Shown in pieces: positions 8,803 through 18,085 of a stretch of DNA of 64,000 nucleotides. Positions within the stretch are counted from its first letter, which is position 1. Each line of letters opens with the position of its first letter. Made by a program: the position numbers and the translations under genes. The notes beneath the pieces are model-generated. The model saw only the letters and a list, made by a program, of their open reading frames with translations, did no database searches and was not told the origin of the DNA. Origin of the DNA: Treponema sp. GTDB lineage: Bacteria; Spirochaetota; Spirochaetia; Treponematales; Treponemataceae. Location: the NCBI GenBank assembly GCA_016293495.1, contig JAEDED010000008.1, positions 1-64,000 on the forward strand, read 5' to 3'.

Positions 8803-9423
8803 ATGATTATTGCGGTTTTAGTTTCTGGCGGCGGTACAAACTTACAGGCTCTGATTGACTACGAAAAGGCTAATCAGAACTGTCCATATAAAATTGCATG
8901 TGTTTTAAGCGACCACAAAGACGCTTATGCACTTGAAAGGGCAAAAAATGCAGACATTCCGACTGCAATTGTAAGCCCTTATGCAGTTATGGGTGCAGAA
9001 ATCGCAAAGGCTGCTTCAAGAGAAGAAAAACGCATTCGTGTTTCAGACAAAGTTCTCGAAATCTGTAAAGAAAACAAAGTTGACGTAATTGTTCAGGCAG
9101 GCTGGCTTACAGTTCTGTCTGGGGCAATTATTTCAGAATATAAAGACCACATCATTAACCTCCATCCGGCACTGCTTCCAAAATTCGGCGGTGTCGGAAT
9201 GTGGGGACATCACGTTCACGAAGCAGTACTTGCTGCAGGCGAAAAAGAAAGCGGCTGTACAGTTCATATTGCTGACGGCGGATGTGATACAGGACGCATT
9301 CTTGTCCAAAAAGCAGTGCCGGTAGAACCCGGTGACACTGTTGATACATTGTACGCAAGAATTGCCCCGAAAGAAAAAGAAGCTCTCATTGAAGGTGTTT
9401 TGATGCTTGCCTCGGAGTACTGA
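8803..9423 (+). CDS. purN: Phosphoribosylglycinamide formyltransferase PurN
   Basis: PurN transfers a formyl group from 10-formyl-THF to GAR. The 206-residue protein begins MIIAVLVSGGGTNLQALID (phosphate-binding Gly-rich turn) and has the catalytic INLHPALLPKFGG motif and the Asp-containing CTVHIADGGCDTG. It starts 16 nt after purM and ends the purEMN operon. The folate supply links it to FolD, encoded at 47818-48699. No other pur genes are in the window, so the pathway is scattered. Confidence 0.95.
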   Translation: MIIAVLVSGGGTNLQALIDYEKANQNCPYKIACVLSDHKDAYALERAKNADIPTAIVSPYAVMGAEIAKAASREEKRIRVSDKVLEICKENKVDVIVQAGWLTVLSGAIISEYKDHIINLHPALLPKFGGVGMWGHHVHEAVLAAGEKESGCTVHIADGGCDTGRILVQKAVPVEPGDTVDTLYARIAPKEKEALIEGVLMLASEY

Positions 9424-9558
9424 TTTTTGCAAACAAAACACAAATATTACAAAAGAATCGCATAAAATCACAAAAAAATCACAAAAAAGTTGACGATTCA
9501 CTTAGATTTTTATTAATTTATTCTATAAATAATAATTATAAAGGATTTAGACTGAATA

Positions 9559-10188
9559 ATGGCAGACGAAGAAGTTAAGCAGGAAACAGAATCTACTGAA
9601 GCACCTGAAACACAGACAGAAGCAAAAAGCGAAGAAAACGCAAACGCTTCAGAACAGGCAGCTGGTCAGGAAGATTCCTCAGAAAAGACAGAAGCTCCTG
9701 CTGAAGAACCAAAAGAACCTACACAGGAAGAAAGAATCGAACAGCTTGAAAAAGAAAATGCAGATCTTAAAGATCAGCTTTTGCGCCGTGCTGCAGACTT
9801 TGACAACTACAGAAAACGTATGATCAAAGAAAAGCAGGACACATTTGACTACGCAAATGCAAACCTTCTTGCTGACCTTCTGGAAAGCCTTGATAATTTT
9901 GACCGTACACTTGAAGCAAGTGCAACAGCAACAGATGTAAAAGCAATTGTTGACGGAATCAAAATGGTAAACGGAAGCCTTGTAGCAATGCTTGAAAACA
10001 AATATGGTCTTACAAGCTATGCAGTTGAAGGTGATGAATTTGATCCTGACGTTCACGAAGCTATCGGCCGCGTTGAAGAAGAAGGAAAAGAAAAAGAAAC
10101 TTTGAAGCAGGTATACCTTAAGGGATATAAACTTAAAGATAAGGTAATCAGAAACGCAAAGGTAATGGTTTCTGTACCAAAAGCATAA
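9559..10188 (+). CDS. grpE: DnaK nucleotide exchange factor GrpE
   Basis: GrpE opens the DnaK nucleotide site to release ADP. The 209-residue protein has a long Glu/Thr/Ala-rich disordered N-terminus (about 1-55), a coiled coil (IEQLEKENADLKDQLLRRAADFDNYRKR region, 60-90), and the C-terminal beta domain with the family signature near VYLKGYKLKDKVIRNAKVMVS. An AAGGA Shine-Dalgarno lies 14 nt upstream of ATG. The upstream 130 bp is A/T-rich with three tandem AAAATCAC-like words (about 9465-9485) and a TTGACG. No CIRCE operator is visible, so HrcA control is not supported here. Confidence 0.95.
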   Translation: MADEEVKQETESTEAPETQTEAKSEENANASEQAAGQEDSSEKTEAPAEEPKEPTQEERIEQLEKENADLKDQLLRRAADFDNYRKRMIKEKQDTFDYANANLLADLLESLDNFDRTLEASATATDVKAIVDGIKMVNGSLVAMLENKYGLTSYAVEGDEFDPDVHEAIGRVEEEGKEKETLKQVYLKGYKLKDKVIRNAKVMVSVPKA

Positions 10189-10198
10189 AAAATAAAAG

Positions 10199-10256
10199 GT
10201 CATTGAGCCTGTCGAAATGACCATAAAAATGAGTGGTTTCGACAGGCTCAACCACC
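10199..10256. repeat. Nested inverted repeat between grpE and dnaK
   Basis: A perfect 15-bp inverted repeat, TTGAGCCTGTCGAAA (10203-10217) and TTTCGACAGGCTCAA (10237-10251), fills the gap. Each arm is itself flanked by short complementary bases (GGTCA/TGACC; GTGGT/ACCAC), so one large or two small hairpins can form. It is more GC-rich than its surroundings and looks like a dispersed REP/MITE-like element. As RNA it would separate the grpE and dnaK messages. Confidence 0.75.
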
Positions 10257-10276
10257 AGAAAGTGAGGATATAGAAA

Positions 10277-12235
10277 ATGGGAAAAATTATCGGTATTGAC
10301 TTGGGAACTACAAACTCTTGTGTTGCAGTAATGGAAAACGGTGAACCAGTTGTAATTCAGAACTCAGAAGGCGGACGTACAACTCCATCTATCGTTGGTT
10401 TTACATCAAAAGGAGACAGAATCGTTGGTGCTCCTGCTAAAAACCAGATGGTTACAAACCCAAAGAACACAGTTTACTCAGTTAAACGTCTTATCGGTCA
10501 CAGATTCAGTGAACTCAAAGGTGAAGCTACAAAGCTTCCATATACAATCATTGATAACGGTGCAGACTGCCGTGTAGAAATCGACGAAAACGGAAGCAAG
10601 AAACAGTATTCTCCACAGGAAATCTCTGCATTCGTTCTCCAGAAGATGAAAAAGACTGCAGAAGATTACCTCGGCCAGGAAGTTACAGAAGCTGTTATTA
10701 CAGTTCCTGCTTACTTTAACGATGCTCAGCGTCAGGCTACAAAAGATGCCGGAAAAATCGCTGGTCTCGATGTAAAACGTATTATCAACGAACCTACAGC
10801 TGCTGCTTTGGCATTCGGCTTTAACAAAGACAAGAGCAAGGAAAGAACAATCGCTGTTTACGACCTTGGTGGTGGTACATTCGATATTTCTATTCTTGAA
10901 CTTGCTGACGAAGTAGTAGAAGTAAAAGCTACAAACGGTGATACACACCTCGGTGGTGATGACTGGGACCGCGTTATTTCTAACTGGCTCATCGACGAAT
11001 TTAAGAAAGATACAGGTATTGATCTTTCTGGTGACCCAATGGCTATGCAGCGTCTTCGCGAAGCTTCAGAAAACGCAAAGATTCAGCTTTCTAACCAGAC
11101 AACAACAGACATCAACCTTCCATTCATTACAGCTGATGCAACAGGTCCAAAACACCTTCAGAAAACTTTGACACGTGCTCAGTTTGAACAGATGACAGAT
11201 GACCTTTACGAAAGAACAAAGGAACCTTGCCGCAAAGCTCTCGCTGATGCAGGTCTTACAGCTGACAAGATTGACGAAGTTCTCTTAGTTGGTGGTTCTT
11301 CACGTATGCCTAAAGTACAGGAAGTTGTTAAAGCAATTTTCGGTAAAGAAGGAAGCCGTGCAGTAAACCCAGACGAAGCTGTTGCAATCGGTGCTGCCGT
11401 ACAGGGTGGTGTACTTAAAGGTGATGTTAAAGACGTTCTTCTTTTGGACGTTACTCCACTTTCACTTGGTATCGAAACAATGGGTGGTGTTTGTACAAAG
11501 CTTATCAACCGCAATACAACAATTCCTACAAAGAAGAGCCAGATCTTCTCTACAGCTGCTGACGGACAGACTGCAGTATCAATTCACGTACTTCAGGGTG
11601 AACGCGAAATGGCTGAACAGAACAGAACACTCGGTCGTTTCGATTTGACAGGTATTCCTGCAGCTCCACGCGGAGTTCCACAGATTGAAGTTACATTCGA
11701 CATCGATGCTAACGGTATCGTTCACGTATCTGCAAAAGATCTCGGAACAGGAAAAGAGCAGCACATCCAGATTACTTCTTCATCAGGATTGAGCGAAGAA
11801 GAAATCAACAAGATGGTAAAAGATGCAGAAGCAAATGCTGCAAGCGATAAAGCAAAACGCGAAAGTGTTGATGCAAGAAACGAAGCTGACAGCTTGATTT
11901 ACGCTACAGAAAAGAGCGTTAAAGAACTCGGCGACAAAGTAAACGCTGCTGACAAACAGGCTATCGACGATGCAGTTGCTGCTCTCAAGAAAGCACTTGA
12001 AAGCGACAACACAGAAGACATCAAAGCAAAGACAGAAGCTCTCAAACAGGCTTCTTACAAAATTGCTGAAGAAGTTTACAAACAGCAGGCAGCAGCTCAG
12101 GGTGCAGCAGGCGGACAGCCAGGACCTGACGCCGGAGCAAACCCAGGTGCTGATGCAGGAGCTAACTCGGGATCTAAATCAGGATTCGACAAAGGTTCTG
12201 CAGAAGACGTAGACTACGAAGTTCATAACGACTAA
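10277..12235 (+). CDS. dnaK: Chaperone DnaK (Hsp70)
   Basis: DnaK is the ATP-dependent Hsp70 of protein folding. The 652-residue protein starts MGKIIGIDLGTTNSCVAV. It contains the three Hsp70 signatures (IDLGTTNS, IAVYDLGGGTFDIS and LVGGSSRMPKVQEVV), followed by the substrate-binding domain (LLLDVTPLSLGIETMGG) and the lid. The C-terminus is a Gly/Pro/Ala-rich linker with repeated GANPGADAGAN-like units, ending EDVDYEVHND. The Shine-Dalgarno is GTGAGGA. It is probably co-transcribed with grpE through the intervening inverted repeat. Confidence 0.98.
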   Translation: MGKIIGIDLGTTNSCVAVMENGEPVVIQNSEGGRTTPSIVGFTSKGDRIVGAPAKNQMVTNPKNTVYSVKRLIGHRFSELKGEATKLPYTIIDNGADCRVEIDENGSKKQYSPQEISAFVLQKMKKTAEDYLGQEVTEAVITVPAYFNDAQRQATKDAGKIAGLDVKRIINEPTAAALAFGFNKDKSKERTIAVYDLGGGTFDISILELADEVVEVKATNGDTHLGGDDWDRVISNWLIDEFKKDTGIDLSGDPMAMQRLREASENAKIQLSNQTTTDINLPFITADATGPKHLQKTLTRAQFEQMTDDLYERTKEPCRKALADAGLTADKIDEVLLVGGSSRMPKVQEVVKAIFGKEGSRAVNPDEAVAIGAAVQGGVLKGDVKDVLLLDVTPLSLGIETMGGVCTKLINRNTTIPTKKSQIFSTAADGQTAVSIHVLQGEREMAEQNRTLGRFDLTGIPAAPRGVPQIEVTFDIDANGIVHVSAKDLGTGKEQHIQITSSSGLSEEEINKMVKDAEANAASDKAKRESVDARNEADSLIYATEKSVKELGDKVNAADKQAIDDAVAALKKALESDNTEDIKAKTEALKQASYKIAEEVYKQQAAAQGAAGGQPGPDAGANPGADAGANSGSKSGFDKGSAEDVDYEVHND

Positions 12236-12245
12236 TAGTTTTTGA

Positions 12246-12273
12246 CATCCGCACTTTGTAATAAATGCGGATG
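12246..12273. terminator. Weak hairpin after dnaK
   Basis: CATCCGCA and TGCGGATG form a perfect 8-bp stem with a 12-nt loop just after dnaK. There is no T-run, so it is at best a partial or factor-assisted terminator, or an mRNA 3'-end stabiliser. The rest of the 218-bp gap before dnaJ has a 14-bp palindrome (CTTTGTTAACAAAG near 12355) but no clear promoter. Confidence 0.4.
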
Positions 12274-12453
12274 ATCATAATATCTGTAATTTTCGTACAT
12301 TGCAGATATTTCGAATGATAAAAACTGCGTAACTGAAAAGCCTGGCTGGCACTGCTTTGTTAACAAAGTGAACATGCAGAAAGCTGACAGATTTTCAGTG
12401 AGAGCAGTTTTTGGCATTTATATATACGACAGTACGAAATTGTGAAGGTAAAT

Positions 12454-13593
12454 ATGGCCAAACGTGATTATTACGAAGTGCTTGGAGTAGAAAAAGGTGC
12501 TTCGATCGATGACATTAAGAAAGGATACAGAAAGCTTGCTATAAAATATCATCCGGACAAAAATCCTGGTGATAAAGAAGCAGAAGAAAAATTCAAGGAA
12601 GCAACAGAAGCTTACGAAGTACTTTCTGATGACAAGAAACGTCCTATTTATGATCAGTATGGTTTTGCTGGCCTTGACGGAATGGGCGCTGGCGGCGGTG
12701 CCGGCGGCGGATATTCACATGCGTTTACTGACTTCAGTGATCTTTTTGGCGGCGGATTTGGCGATATTTTTGAAAACATTTTTGGCGGTGGCGGCCGTTC
12801 ACGCGGCTTTAACAGCCGTTCAAGCGAACCTGGACAGGGCGCTTCATTACGCTATGACCTTGAAATTGACTTTAAGGATGCCGTTTACGGAACAAAGGCA
12901 GAAGTTCGCTTTTCGCATGAAGTAGCATGTTCTTCGTGTAACGGATCTGGTTGCGCCCCTGACGGTTCAAGAAAAACCTGTTCTTACTGTAACGGAAGGG
13001 GACAGATTGGCCGCAGTGCAGGCTTCTTTACAGTTCAGCAGCCTTGTCCAACCTGTAACGGAACAGGAAAAACTATTGATAAACCTTGTAAAGGCTGTCA
13101 CGGAACAGGACTGGAACAGAAATCAAGCCGCGTAACTCTTACAATTCCGGCTGGTGTTGATGAAGGAAAGCGTATTGTCATTCCTCACCAGGGAAATGCC
13201 GGCCGTAACGGCGGACCAAGCGGTGACTTAATTGTAGTAGTACACATTAAAGAACATAAATATTTCGAAAGAGATGACTATGACTTGTATTGTGCAGTAC
13301 CTATTTCGTTAAGTCAGGCTGCTTTGGGCGCTACAATTACAATCAAGTCTCTTAACGATAAGTCAATTGATGTAAAAGTTCCAGCCGGAACACAGAATGG
13401 AAAAATCTTACGCATTAAAGGCGAAGGAGTTCCTGCTGCAAGCGGCAGAAAAGGCGATTTGTACATTAAATTGATGATTCAGGTGCCTTCAAAGCTTACT
13501 TCGGCACAGAAAAAGCTTCTTGAAGCCTATGCGGCAGAAGAAAAAGCCCCTTCTGAACCGGATTTGATTTCACTTTCTGAACTTTCACACTGA
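12454..13593 (+). CDS. dnaJ: Chaperone DnaJ (Hsp40)
   Basis: DnaJ stimulates DnaK ATPase and delivers substrates. The 379-residue protein has an N-terminal J domain with the HPD motif (KYHPDKNPGD), a Gly/Phe-rich linker (residues about 70-115), four CxxCxGxG-type zinc repeats (CSSCNGSG, CSYCNGRG, CPTCNGTG, CKGCHGTG) and the C-terminal substrate domain. The start is set at 12454 (MAKRDYYEVLG), preceded by GAAGGT; an in-frame ATG 12 nt upstream lacks a Shine-Dalgarno. It completes grpE-dnaK-dnaJ. Confidence 0.97.
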   Translation: MAKRDYYEVLGVEKGASIDDIKKGYRKLAIKYHPDKNPGDKEAEEKFKEATEAYEVLSDDKKRPIYDQYGFAGLDGMGAGGGAGGGYSHAFTDFSDLFGGGFGDIFENIFGGGGRSRGFNSRSSEPGQGASLRYDLEIDFKDAVYGTKAEVRFSHEVACSSCNGSGCAPDGSRKTCSYCNGRGQIGRSAGFFTVQQPCPTCNGTGKTIDKPCKGCHGTGLEQKSSRVTLTIPAGVDEGKRIVIPHQGNAGRNGGPSGDLIVVVHIKEHKYFERDDYDLYCAVPISLSQAALGATITIKSLNDKSIDVKVPAGTQNGKILRIKGEGVPAASGRKGDLYIKLMIQVPSKLTSAQKKLLEAYAAEEKAPSEPDLISLSELSH

Positions 13594-13623
13594 TAAATAA
13601 GCGAAAAGTCAGATTTTTTATGG

Positions 13624-13669
13624 AAAAAGCAGTTTTCTTAGGATTTATTTCCGAAAGAGGCTGCTTTTT
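13624..13669 (+). terminator. Terminator after dnaJ
   Basis: AAAAAGCAG (13624-13632) pairs with CTGCTTTTT (13661-13669), followed by further T residues. The loop is long (28 nt). It ends the chaperone operon. Confidence 0.65.
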
Positions 13670-13689
13670 TGCTTTTATATATGGTAGAA

Positions 13690-13737
13690 ATTCTAATTTT
13701 TTTTACTTTTTTTCCGATAGTATGTTATAATTAGAAT
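13690..13737 (+). promoter_or_regulatory. Promoter and possible operator of the phosphatase-STAS operon
   Basis: An extended -10 (TGTTATAAT, TATAAT at 13726-13731) lies 40 nt before the ATG at 13772. An inverted repeat ATTCTAAT (13690-13697) / ATTAGAAT (13730-13737) overlaps the -10 and could be an operator. Unlike many genes here, this one has a normal leader with a GGAG Shine-Dalgarno. Confidence 0.5.
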
Positions 13738-13771
13738 ACTGTTTATTTATCTCTAATCAAATGGAGTCTTT

Positions 13772-15166
13772 ATGCTTAAACAACGAAAAAGATACTTTGA
13801 AATAGTGAACTACATTGTTAGTGCAATTATGTTCATGCTTTTTTCATATTTCCTTCTTCCTCGTGTAATTTCACCTCAGAATACCGGATATTTTTATCTG
13901 CTTGAATTTGCACTTCTTATGTTTTTCCTTATTTGTAGTTCTTCAATTACAAAAGCAGCAAGTGCAAAAATGGAAAATCGCGTTCTTAAAAGGGAAGAAA
14001 CCAGATACCTTCAGTTGTTTATAGACAGCCTTCGTTTCTGTTATACACTCGAAGACTTTTATGAAATTATCGAAACAATTCTTGAAGAAAAAGCAGACTG
14101 TTCTGTTCTTTATATGGACAGTGAAAAGGAATATGTTCTTTACAACAGTCCGAATCGTCTGACTAATGATAAAGAAGTTCTCCGTAAACTTATGAATAAC
14201 TTTCCAGCAACTTGGCCTGAAGGATTTGACTTTGTCGGAGACAAGCTCGGTATTACTTCGCAGTATAAAAAAGCTCGCGGCTTTGTAATTTCACATGAAA
14301 AATTTCACTTCTTTGTATTGTGCCGTTATACACGTCTTTTCGATACTGGAATTTATGATCAGCTCGTTGAAGAATTCTACCGCTTCAGAAAAAGAACACA
14401 GACAATTGCTTCTTTGTCAGAAATTGCCGGTCTTTCAAAAGAATGGGAACAGCTTGCAGAAACACAACGCCTCTTCTTACCTGAAGTAATGCCTGATACA
14501 AAACGCTTAAAGATTGCCGCTTACTTCAGACCATTGGTAAACGTATCCGGTGACTATTACACAGCACTTCCTATCGATGAACATAAAACACTTCTTATGC
14601 TCGGAGACGTTTCTGGTAAAGGACTTCCTGCTGCCCTTATCATGGGTTTGGTAATGAACACTGTAAAGATTATCGAAGACAAAGAAGATCTTATCGGTAT
14701 CGTTCGTGCGATTGATAAAGCCATCAAGGGAATGAAACTTCAGGATAAATATACTGTATTGTTCATCTCAGTTGTTGATACTCAGAAAATGACAATCCGT
14801 TACGTTAACGCTTCTATGTCAGACCCTCTTATCGTAACACGTGCGCCTGACGGTTATACAATCAAGCCGTTGTCTTCAAACTGTGGTGTAGTAGGAATTA
14901 TTGATATCGACGACATCCGTATCGATGAACAGAGACTGTTCCGTGATGACTTGATTCTGTTTGCTTCTGACGGTGTATCAGAAGTTATGAACGATGAAGG
15001 TATTGAACTTGGTGATACAGATCTTTATACAGATACAATCAAGAACAGTGCTGCAAAACAGCCTCAGGAATTTATCGATGACATCGTACACTTGATTTTT
15101 GACTATAAAGGCAATAACAAGCTTCATGATGATATTACTATGATGGTTACAAAGGTGGTAAGCTGA
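13772..15166 (+). CDS. SpoIIE/RsbU-type PP2C phosphatase, membrane-anchored
   Basis: The 464-residue protein has two membrane helices near the N-terminus (about 12-31 and 41-60), a GAF-like middle region, and a C-terminal SpoIIE-type Ser/Thr phosphatase domain. The metal-binding motifs are intact: VSGDYYTAL, GDVSGKGLPAAL, FASDGVSEV and DDITMMV. Such enzymes dephosphorylate STAS-domain anti-anti-sigma proteins in partner-switching systems. It is the first gene of a three-gene operon with a phosphatase-like protein and a STAS protein; its stop overlaps the next start (TGATG). No N-terminal HAMP or PAS domain is evident, so the signal is unknown. Confidence 0.9.
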   Translation: MLKQRKRYFEIVNYIVSAIMFMLFSYFLLPRVISPQNTGYFYLLEFALLMFFLICSSSITKAASAKMENRVLKREETRYLQLFIDSLRFCYTLEDFYEIIETILEEKADCSVLYMDSEKEYVLYNSPNRLTNDKEVLRKLMNNFPATWPEGFDFVGDKLGITSQYKKARGFVISHEKFHFFVLCRYTRLFDTGIYDQLVEEFYRFRKRTQTIASLSEIAGLSKEWEQLAETQRLFLPEVMPDTKRLKIAAYFRPLVNVSGDYYTALPIDEHKTLLMLGDVSGKGLPAALIMGLVMNTVKIIEDKEDLIGIVRAIDKAIKGMKLQDKYTVLFISVVDTQKMTIRYVNASMSDPLIVTRAPDGYTIKPLSSNCGVVGIIDIDDIRIDEQRLFRDDLILFASDGVSEVMNDEGIELGDTDLYTDTIKNSAAKQPQEFIDDIVHLIFDYKGNNKLHDDITMMVTKVVS

Positions 15167-17685
15167 TGATATTCATTTTCCTTAATGTAATTCTTGTTGC
15201 ATACTTAATTTTAAAATCAATGAACGTTAAGACAGGTAATCAGAATGCAGAAAACTCTGCAATCAATATTATGCTTCTTGACTGTGGTGCAGCTCTTGCA
15301 CTTTTGCTTGCCGTTCTTTCTGCAAATTACGGTCCGGAAAAACTTACAATAGGACTTCATCATCTTGAACTCCTTCTTGTAGCTTTTGTCTTCATTGAAA
15401 TTTCTTTGATGTTCCTTACGGCAACAAAGAAAAAGAAGTCAGTATTCTCTACAATTTTCAGAATTGTTTTCGGACTTCTGGCTTTTCATCTTATTTTCTT
15501 CAAAGTTCAGATTAAAGACCCTGTTCTGTTTGAATTTGATTCAAATCCTATATTTGGAGATGCTTCTCCTTTCTCATGGATTCAGCTTCTTGTTCTTGTT
15601 TATGTTTTCGTCCTTCCATTGTTCTCTCTTTTGATTATGCTCTTGAACGGTGAAAACTATAATTCAAGAATTACAATCCAGCGTGCATTGTTCGGATTTG
15701 GCTCTCTTACTTTTGGATGGCTTGGTCTTTTTGTAATTTACTATATTGCAAACATTATTCCAATGATGCGCTCGTTGTTCATGTACATCATTGCAGTAAT
15801 GTCAATCATGCTTATTGAAAGTATGACTCAGGAAAAAGTTCTCGATGGTAAAATGATTTTCTCGAAAATCCTTTCAATGATCGTAAAGTATTTTATTCCT
15901 GCAGCAATCGGTGCATTTATATATGTTGCACTCAGACCGATTCTTGGAAATAATTATGTAATTTATTCAATTGTTGTTGCTGTTGCAGTATTCCTTCTTA
16001 TGCTGCTTGGCCGCGGCTTGTCATCTGCACTTTCAAAACTCATCAGATTACAGTCGAGCCATTATGAAGCAGATTTTGAACGTGCGCTTGCAGCAATTAA
16101 CTATGAAAGCGAACTTTCAAATATTTCTCTGGAATTTTTTAAAGCCTTCCAGGATAACCTTCAGACAACAACAATGTCGGTTATCGTAGATTCAGGTTCC
16201 GGTGATTATACAACTGCATTCAACTCTGAAAATAAAACTTATTCAATTCCAAAACTTGCCAAACCTCGTGAAGTTTTGATTAACAATGATCTGTTCATTA
16301 TTTTCCGTAATGATATTGAAACAAACTATCTGCTTCAGCCAATCATGACTGAGCTTGATAACCTCTTTGAAGAAACTGAATCAGAAGCTATGATTATTCT
16401 TCACGAAGGTCATACTATTCTTGGATTCCTTTTCCTCGGTGAAAGAAGAACCGGCGGATCTTATGATGAATACGACAGACAGGTATTTGATAAATTCTAT
16501 TCATATTTCTTCGTATATGGTTATTACATGAAGAACATTGCCAATGCTTCTGTTGTTGGTACAGTTAACCGCGAAATCCGTATGTCTTCTCAGATTATTA
16601 CATCAATCCAGGAAAACATGGATTATATTAAGAATCCAAAAATTGATATCGGTTACCTGATGGTTCCTGCTCATAACATTGGTGGTGAATTTGTTGACCT
16701 GATCCGTTTGAATGATACAAGTCATATTATGGTAATCGGTTCTTTGAGCGGTAAAGGTATTTCTGCTTCCATGAGTATGGTCATCCTTAAATCGATCATC
16801 CGTACATTCCTTGCAGATACTCATGACTTTAAAAAACTTGTTCAGAAGGTTAATGCCTTTATTCGTGCAAACCTTCCAAAGGGAACCTTCTTTAGCGGTA
16901 TTTTCTGTCTGATTGATTTTGCTGCAGATACAATGTATTACATCAACTGTGGTATTCCTACAATGCTGATGTATTCAAAAACATATAACAACGTAATCGA
17001 AATCCAGGGTAAAGGTTATGTTCTTGGATTTGTTAAAGATGTAACTCCACTTGTTAAGGTTAAAGAAATCAAGCTTATCGCAGGAGATATGCTTGCAGTA
17101 TCTACAAACGGTTTGATTAACTCTCATTCACTTCGTGGTGAACAGTTCGGTAAAGAAAGAATCAAACAGACCTTGCTTGATAACTATACTTATCCGGCAA
17201 CTCGTATTACAAAATTTGCATACGATAACCTTCAGCGCTTTATGTCAAAGGAACTTGAAGATGATATTACAATGGTAGTTATCCGTTACTTCGGTAACGA
17301 TACATCAATGTATATTGAAGATGATGCAGATAATGCACAGGAACGTCTTATCGATCATGCAGATTCCTTTGATGCAGATGCGCTTCTTGCTGATGCAATG
17401 GGTGATACAGTTGTTACAGCTTCTTCAGATGAAGTGGTTGAACCTTCTGAAAGTATGCAGGAAGAAATCGTTGAAGATACAACTGGTTCAGAGGAAGTTC
17501 CAGTTTCTGATATTGTAGGAGATAAATCTTCGACAGACGCAATTATTGAAGAATCAACTGATTTTGATATTTCAAGTGTCTTTGATGATGATATGTTCAA
17601 TGCTGATTTTTCAAACCCAAATGCAGGAATCAGTGTAGATGATATCGTAGATACTGATTTTTTTGATGAAAAGGAAAAGGCTTAA
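15166..17685 (+). CDS. Multi-pass membrane protein with degenerate SpoIIE-like phosphatase domain
   Basis: This 839-residue protein has about nine N-terminal membrane helices (residues 1-290), a cytosolic GAF-like linker, a SpoIIE-like domain (about 490-710) and a long acidic tail rich in Asp, Glu and Ser. Three of four metal-ligand motifs are changed: GGEFVD instead of GGDYYD, GSLSGKG instead of GDVSGKG, and STNG instead of SDG; only DDITMVV is kept. It is probably a pseudophosphatase that senses a membrane signal or scaffolds the active phosphatase encoded just upstream, with which its start codon overlaps. That role is inference; a weak activity cannot be excluded. Confidence 0.85.
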   Translation: MIFIFLNVILVAYLILKSMNVKTGNQNAENSAINIMLLDCGAALALLLAVLSANYGPEKLTIGLHHLELLLVAFVFIEISLMFLTATKKKKSVFSTIFRIVFGLLAFHLIFFKVQIKDPVLFEFDSNPIFGDASPFSWIQLLVLVYVFVLPLFSLLIMLLNGENYNSRITIQRALFGFGSLTFGWLGLFVIYYIANIIPMMRSLFMYIIAVMSIMLIESMTQEKVLDGKMIFSKILSMIVKYFIPAAIGAFIYVALRPILGNNYVIYSIVVAVAVFLLMLLGRGLSSALSKLIRLQSSHYEADFERALAAINYESELSNISLEFFKAFQDNLQTTTMSVIVDSGSGDYTTAFNSENKTYSIPKLAKPREVLINNDLFIIFRNDIETNYLLQPIMTELDNLFEETESEAMIILHEGHTILGFLFLGERRTGGSYDEYDRQVFDKFYSYFFVYGYYMKNIANASVVGTVNREIRMSSQIITSIQENMDYIKNPKIDIGYLMVPAHNIGGEFVDLIRLNDTSHIMVIGSLSGKGISASMSMVILKSIIRTFLADTHDFKKLVQKVNAFIRANLPKGTFFSGIFCLIDFAADTMYYINCGIPTMLMYSKTYNNVIEIQGKGYVLGFVKDVTPLVKVKEIKLIAGDMLAVSTNGLINSHSLRGEQFGKERIKQTLLDNYTYPATRITKFAYDNLQRFMSKELEDDITMVVIRYFGNDTSMYIEDDADNAQERLIDHADSFDADALLADAMGDTVVTASSDEVVEPSESMQEEIVEDTTGSEEVPVSDIVGDKSSTDAIIEESTDFDISSVFDDDMFNADFSNPNAGISVDDIVDTDFFDEKEKA

Positions 17686-17695
17686 GGAGTAGGTT

Positions 17696-18022
17696 ATGGA
17701 ACAGTTAACAATTACAGAAAAAAGTGGTGCCAACTATGCTCTTTTTGAACTTGTAGGTTCATGTAACTCATACACCGTTGGTGATTTGCAGGCAAAGATT
17801 TTTGAAACAATTAAGAGAACTAATGTTGTTCTTGATCTTTCGCAGGTAATCACAATGGACTCGACCGGCATGGGAATGCTTTTCGCAGGCTTTAACGAAG
17901 GTCTTACAACCGGTTATAAGCTTTATCTTATGAATATGTCTTTTTCGGTAACAAATACTGTAAAAGAAACAGGCTTCCTTGAAGCCTTTAATGTTGTGCA
18001 GTCAGTTACTGAAGTACAATAG
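17696..18022 (+). CDS. STAS-domain anti-sigma factor antagonist
   Basis: The 108-residue protein is a single STAS domain like SpoIIAA/RsbV. The phosphorylatable serine is in TMDSTGMGML (near residue 57). It follows the two phosphatase-like genes by 10 nt with an AAGGAG Shine-Dalgarno and is their likely substrate. The kinase partner is not in this operon; a HATPase protein encoded at 39233-40546 is one candidate. The target (sigma factor, flagellar or cyclase system) cannot be told. Confidence 0.92.
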   Translation: MEQLTITEKSGANYALFELVGSCNSYTVGDLQAKIFETIKRTNVVLDLSQVITMDSTGMGMLFAGFNEGLTTGYKLYLMNMSFSVTNTVKETGFLEAFNVVQSVTEVQ

Positions 18023-18052
18023 CGCTCGTGCCTTGCTGGTAAGCGTCACAAC

Positions 18053-18085
18053 AAAGCCCTCTATTGCATAGAGGGCTTTGTTTTT
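18053..18085 (+). terminator. Terminator after the STAS gene, overlapping the next promoter
   Basis: AAAGCCCTCTA (18053-18063) pairs perfectly with TAGAGGGCTTT (18069-18079) over a 5-nt loop, followed by GTTTTTG. The loop and right arm contain the -35 of the following gene. Confidence 0.9.

Noticed and set aside
9424..9558. CIRCE/HrcA operator expected before grpE-dnaK
   Set aside because: No TTAGCACTC-N9-GAGTGCTAA or close relative was found in this gap or before dnaK.
9679..10251. Long minus-strand open frame of 190 codons across grpE
   Set aside because: It is a shadow of codon bias in the purine-rich grpE gene; the product is a Phe/Cys-rich low-complexity chain with no start signals.
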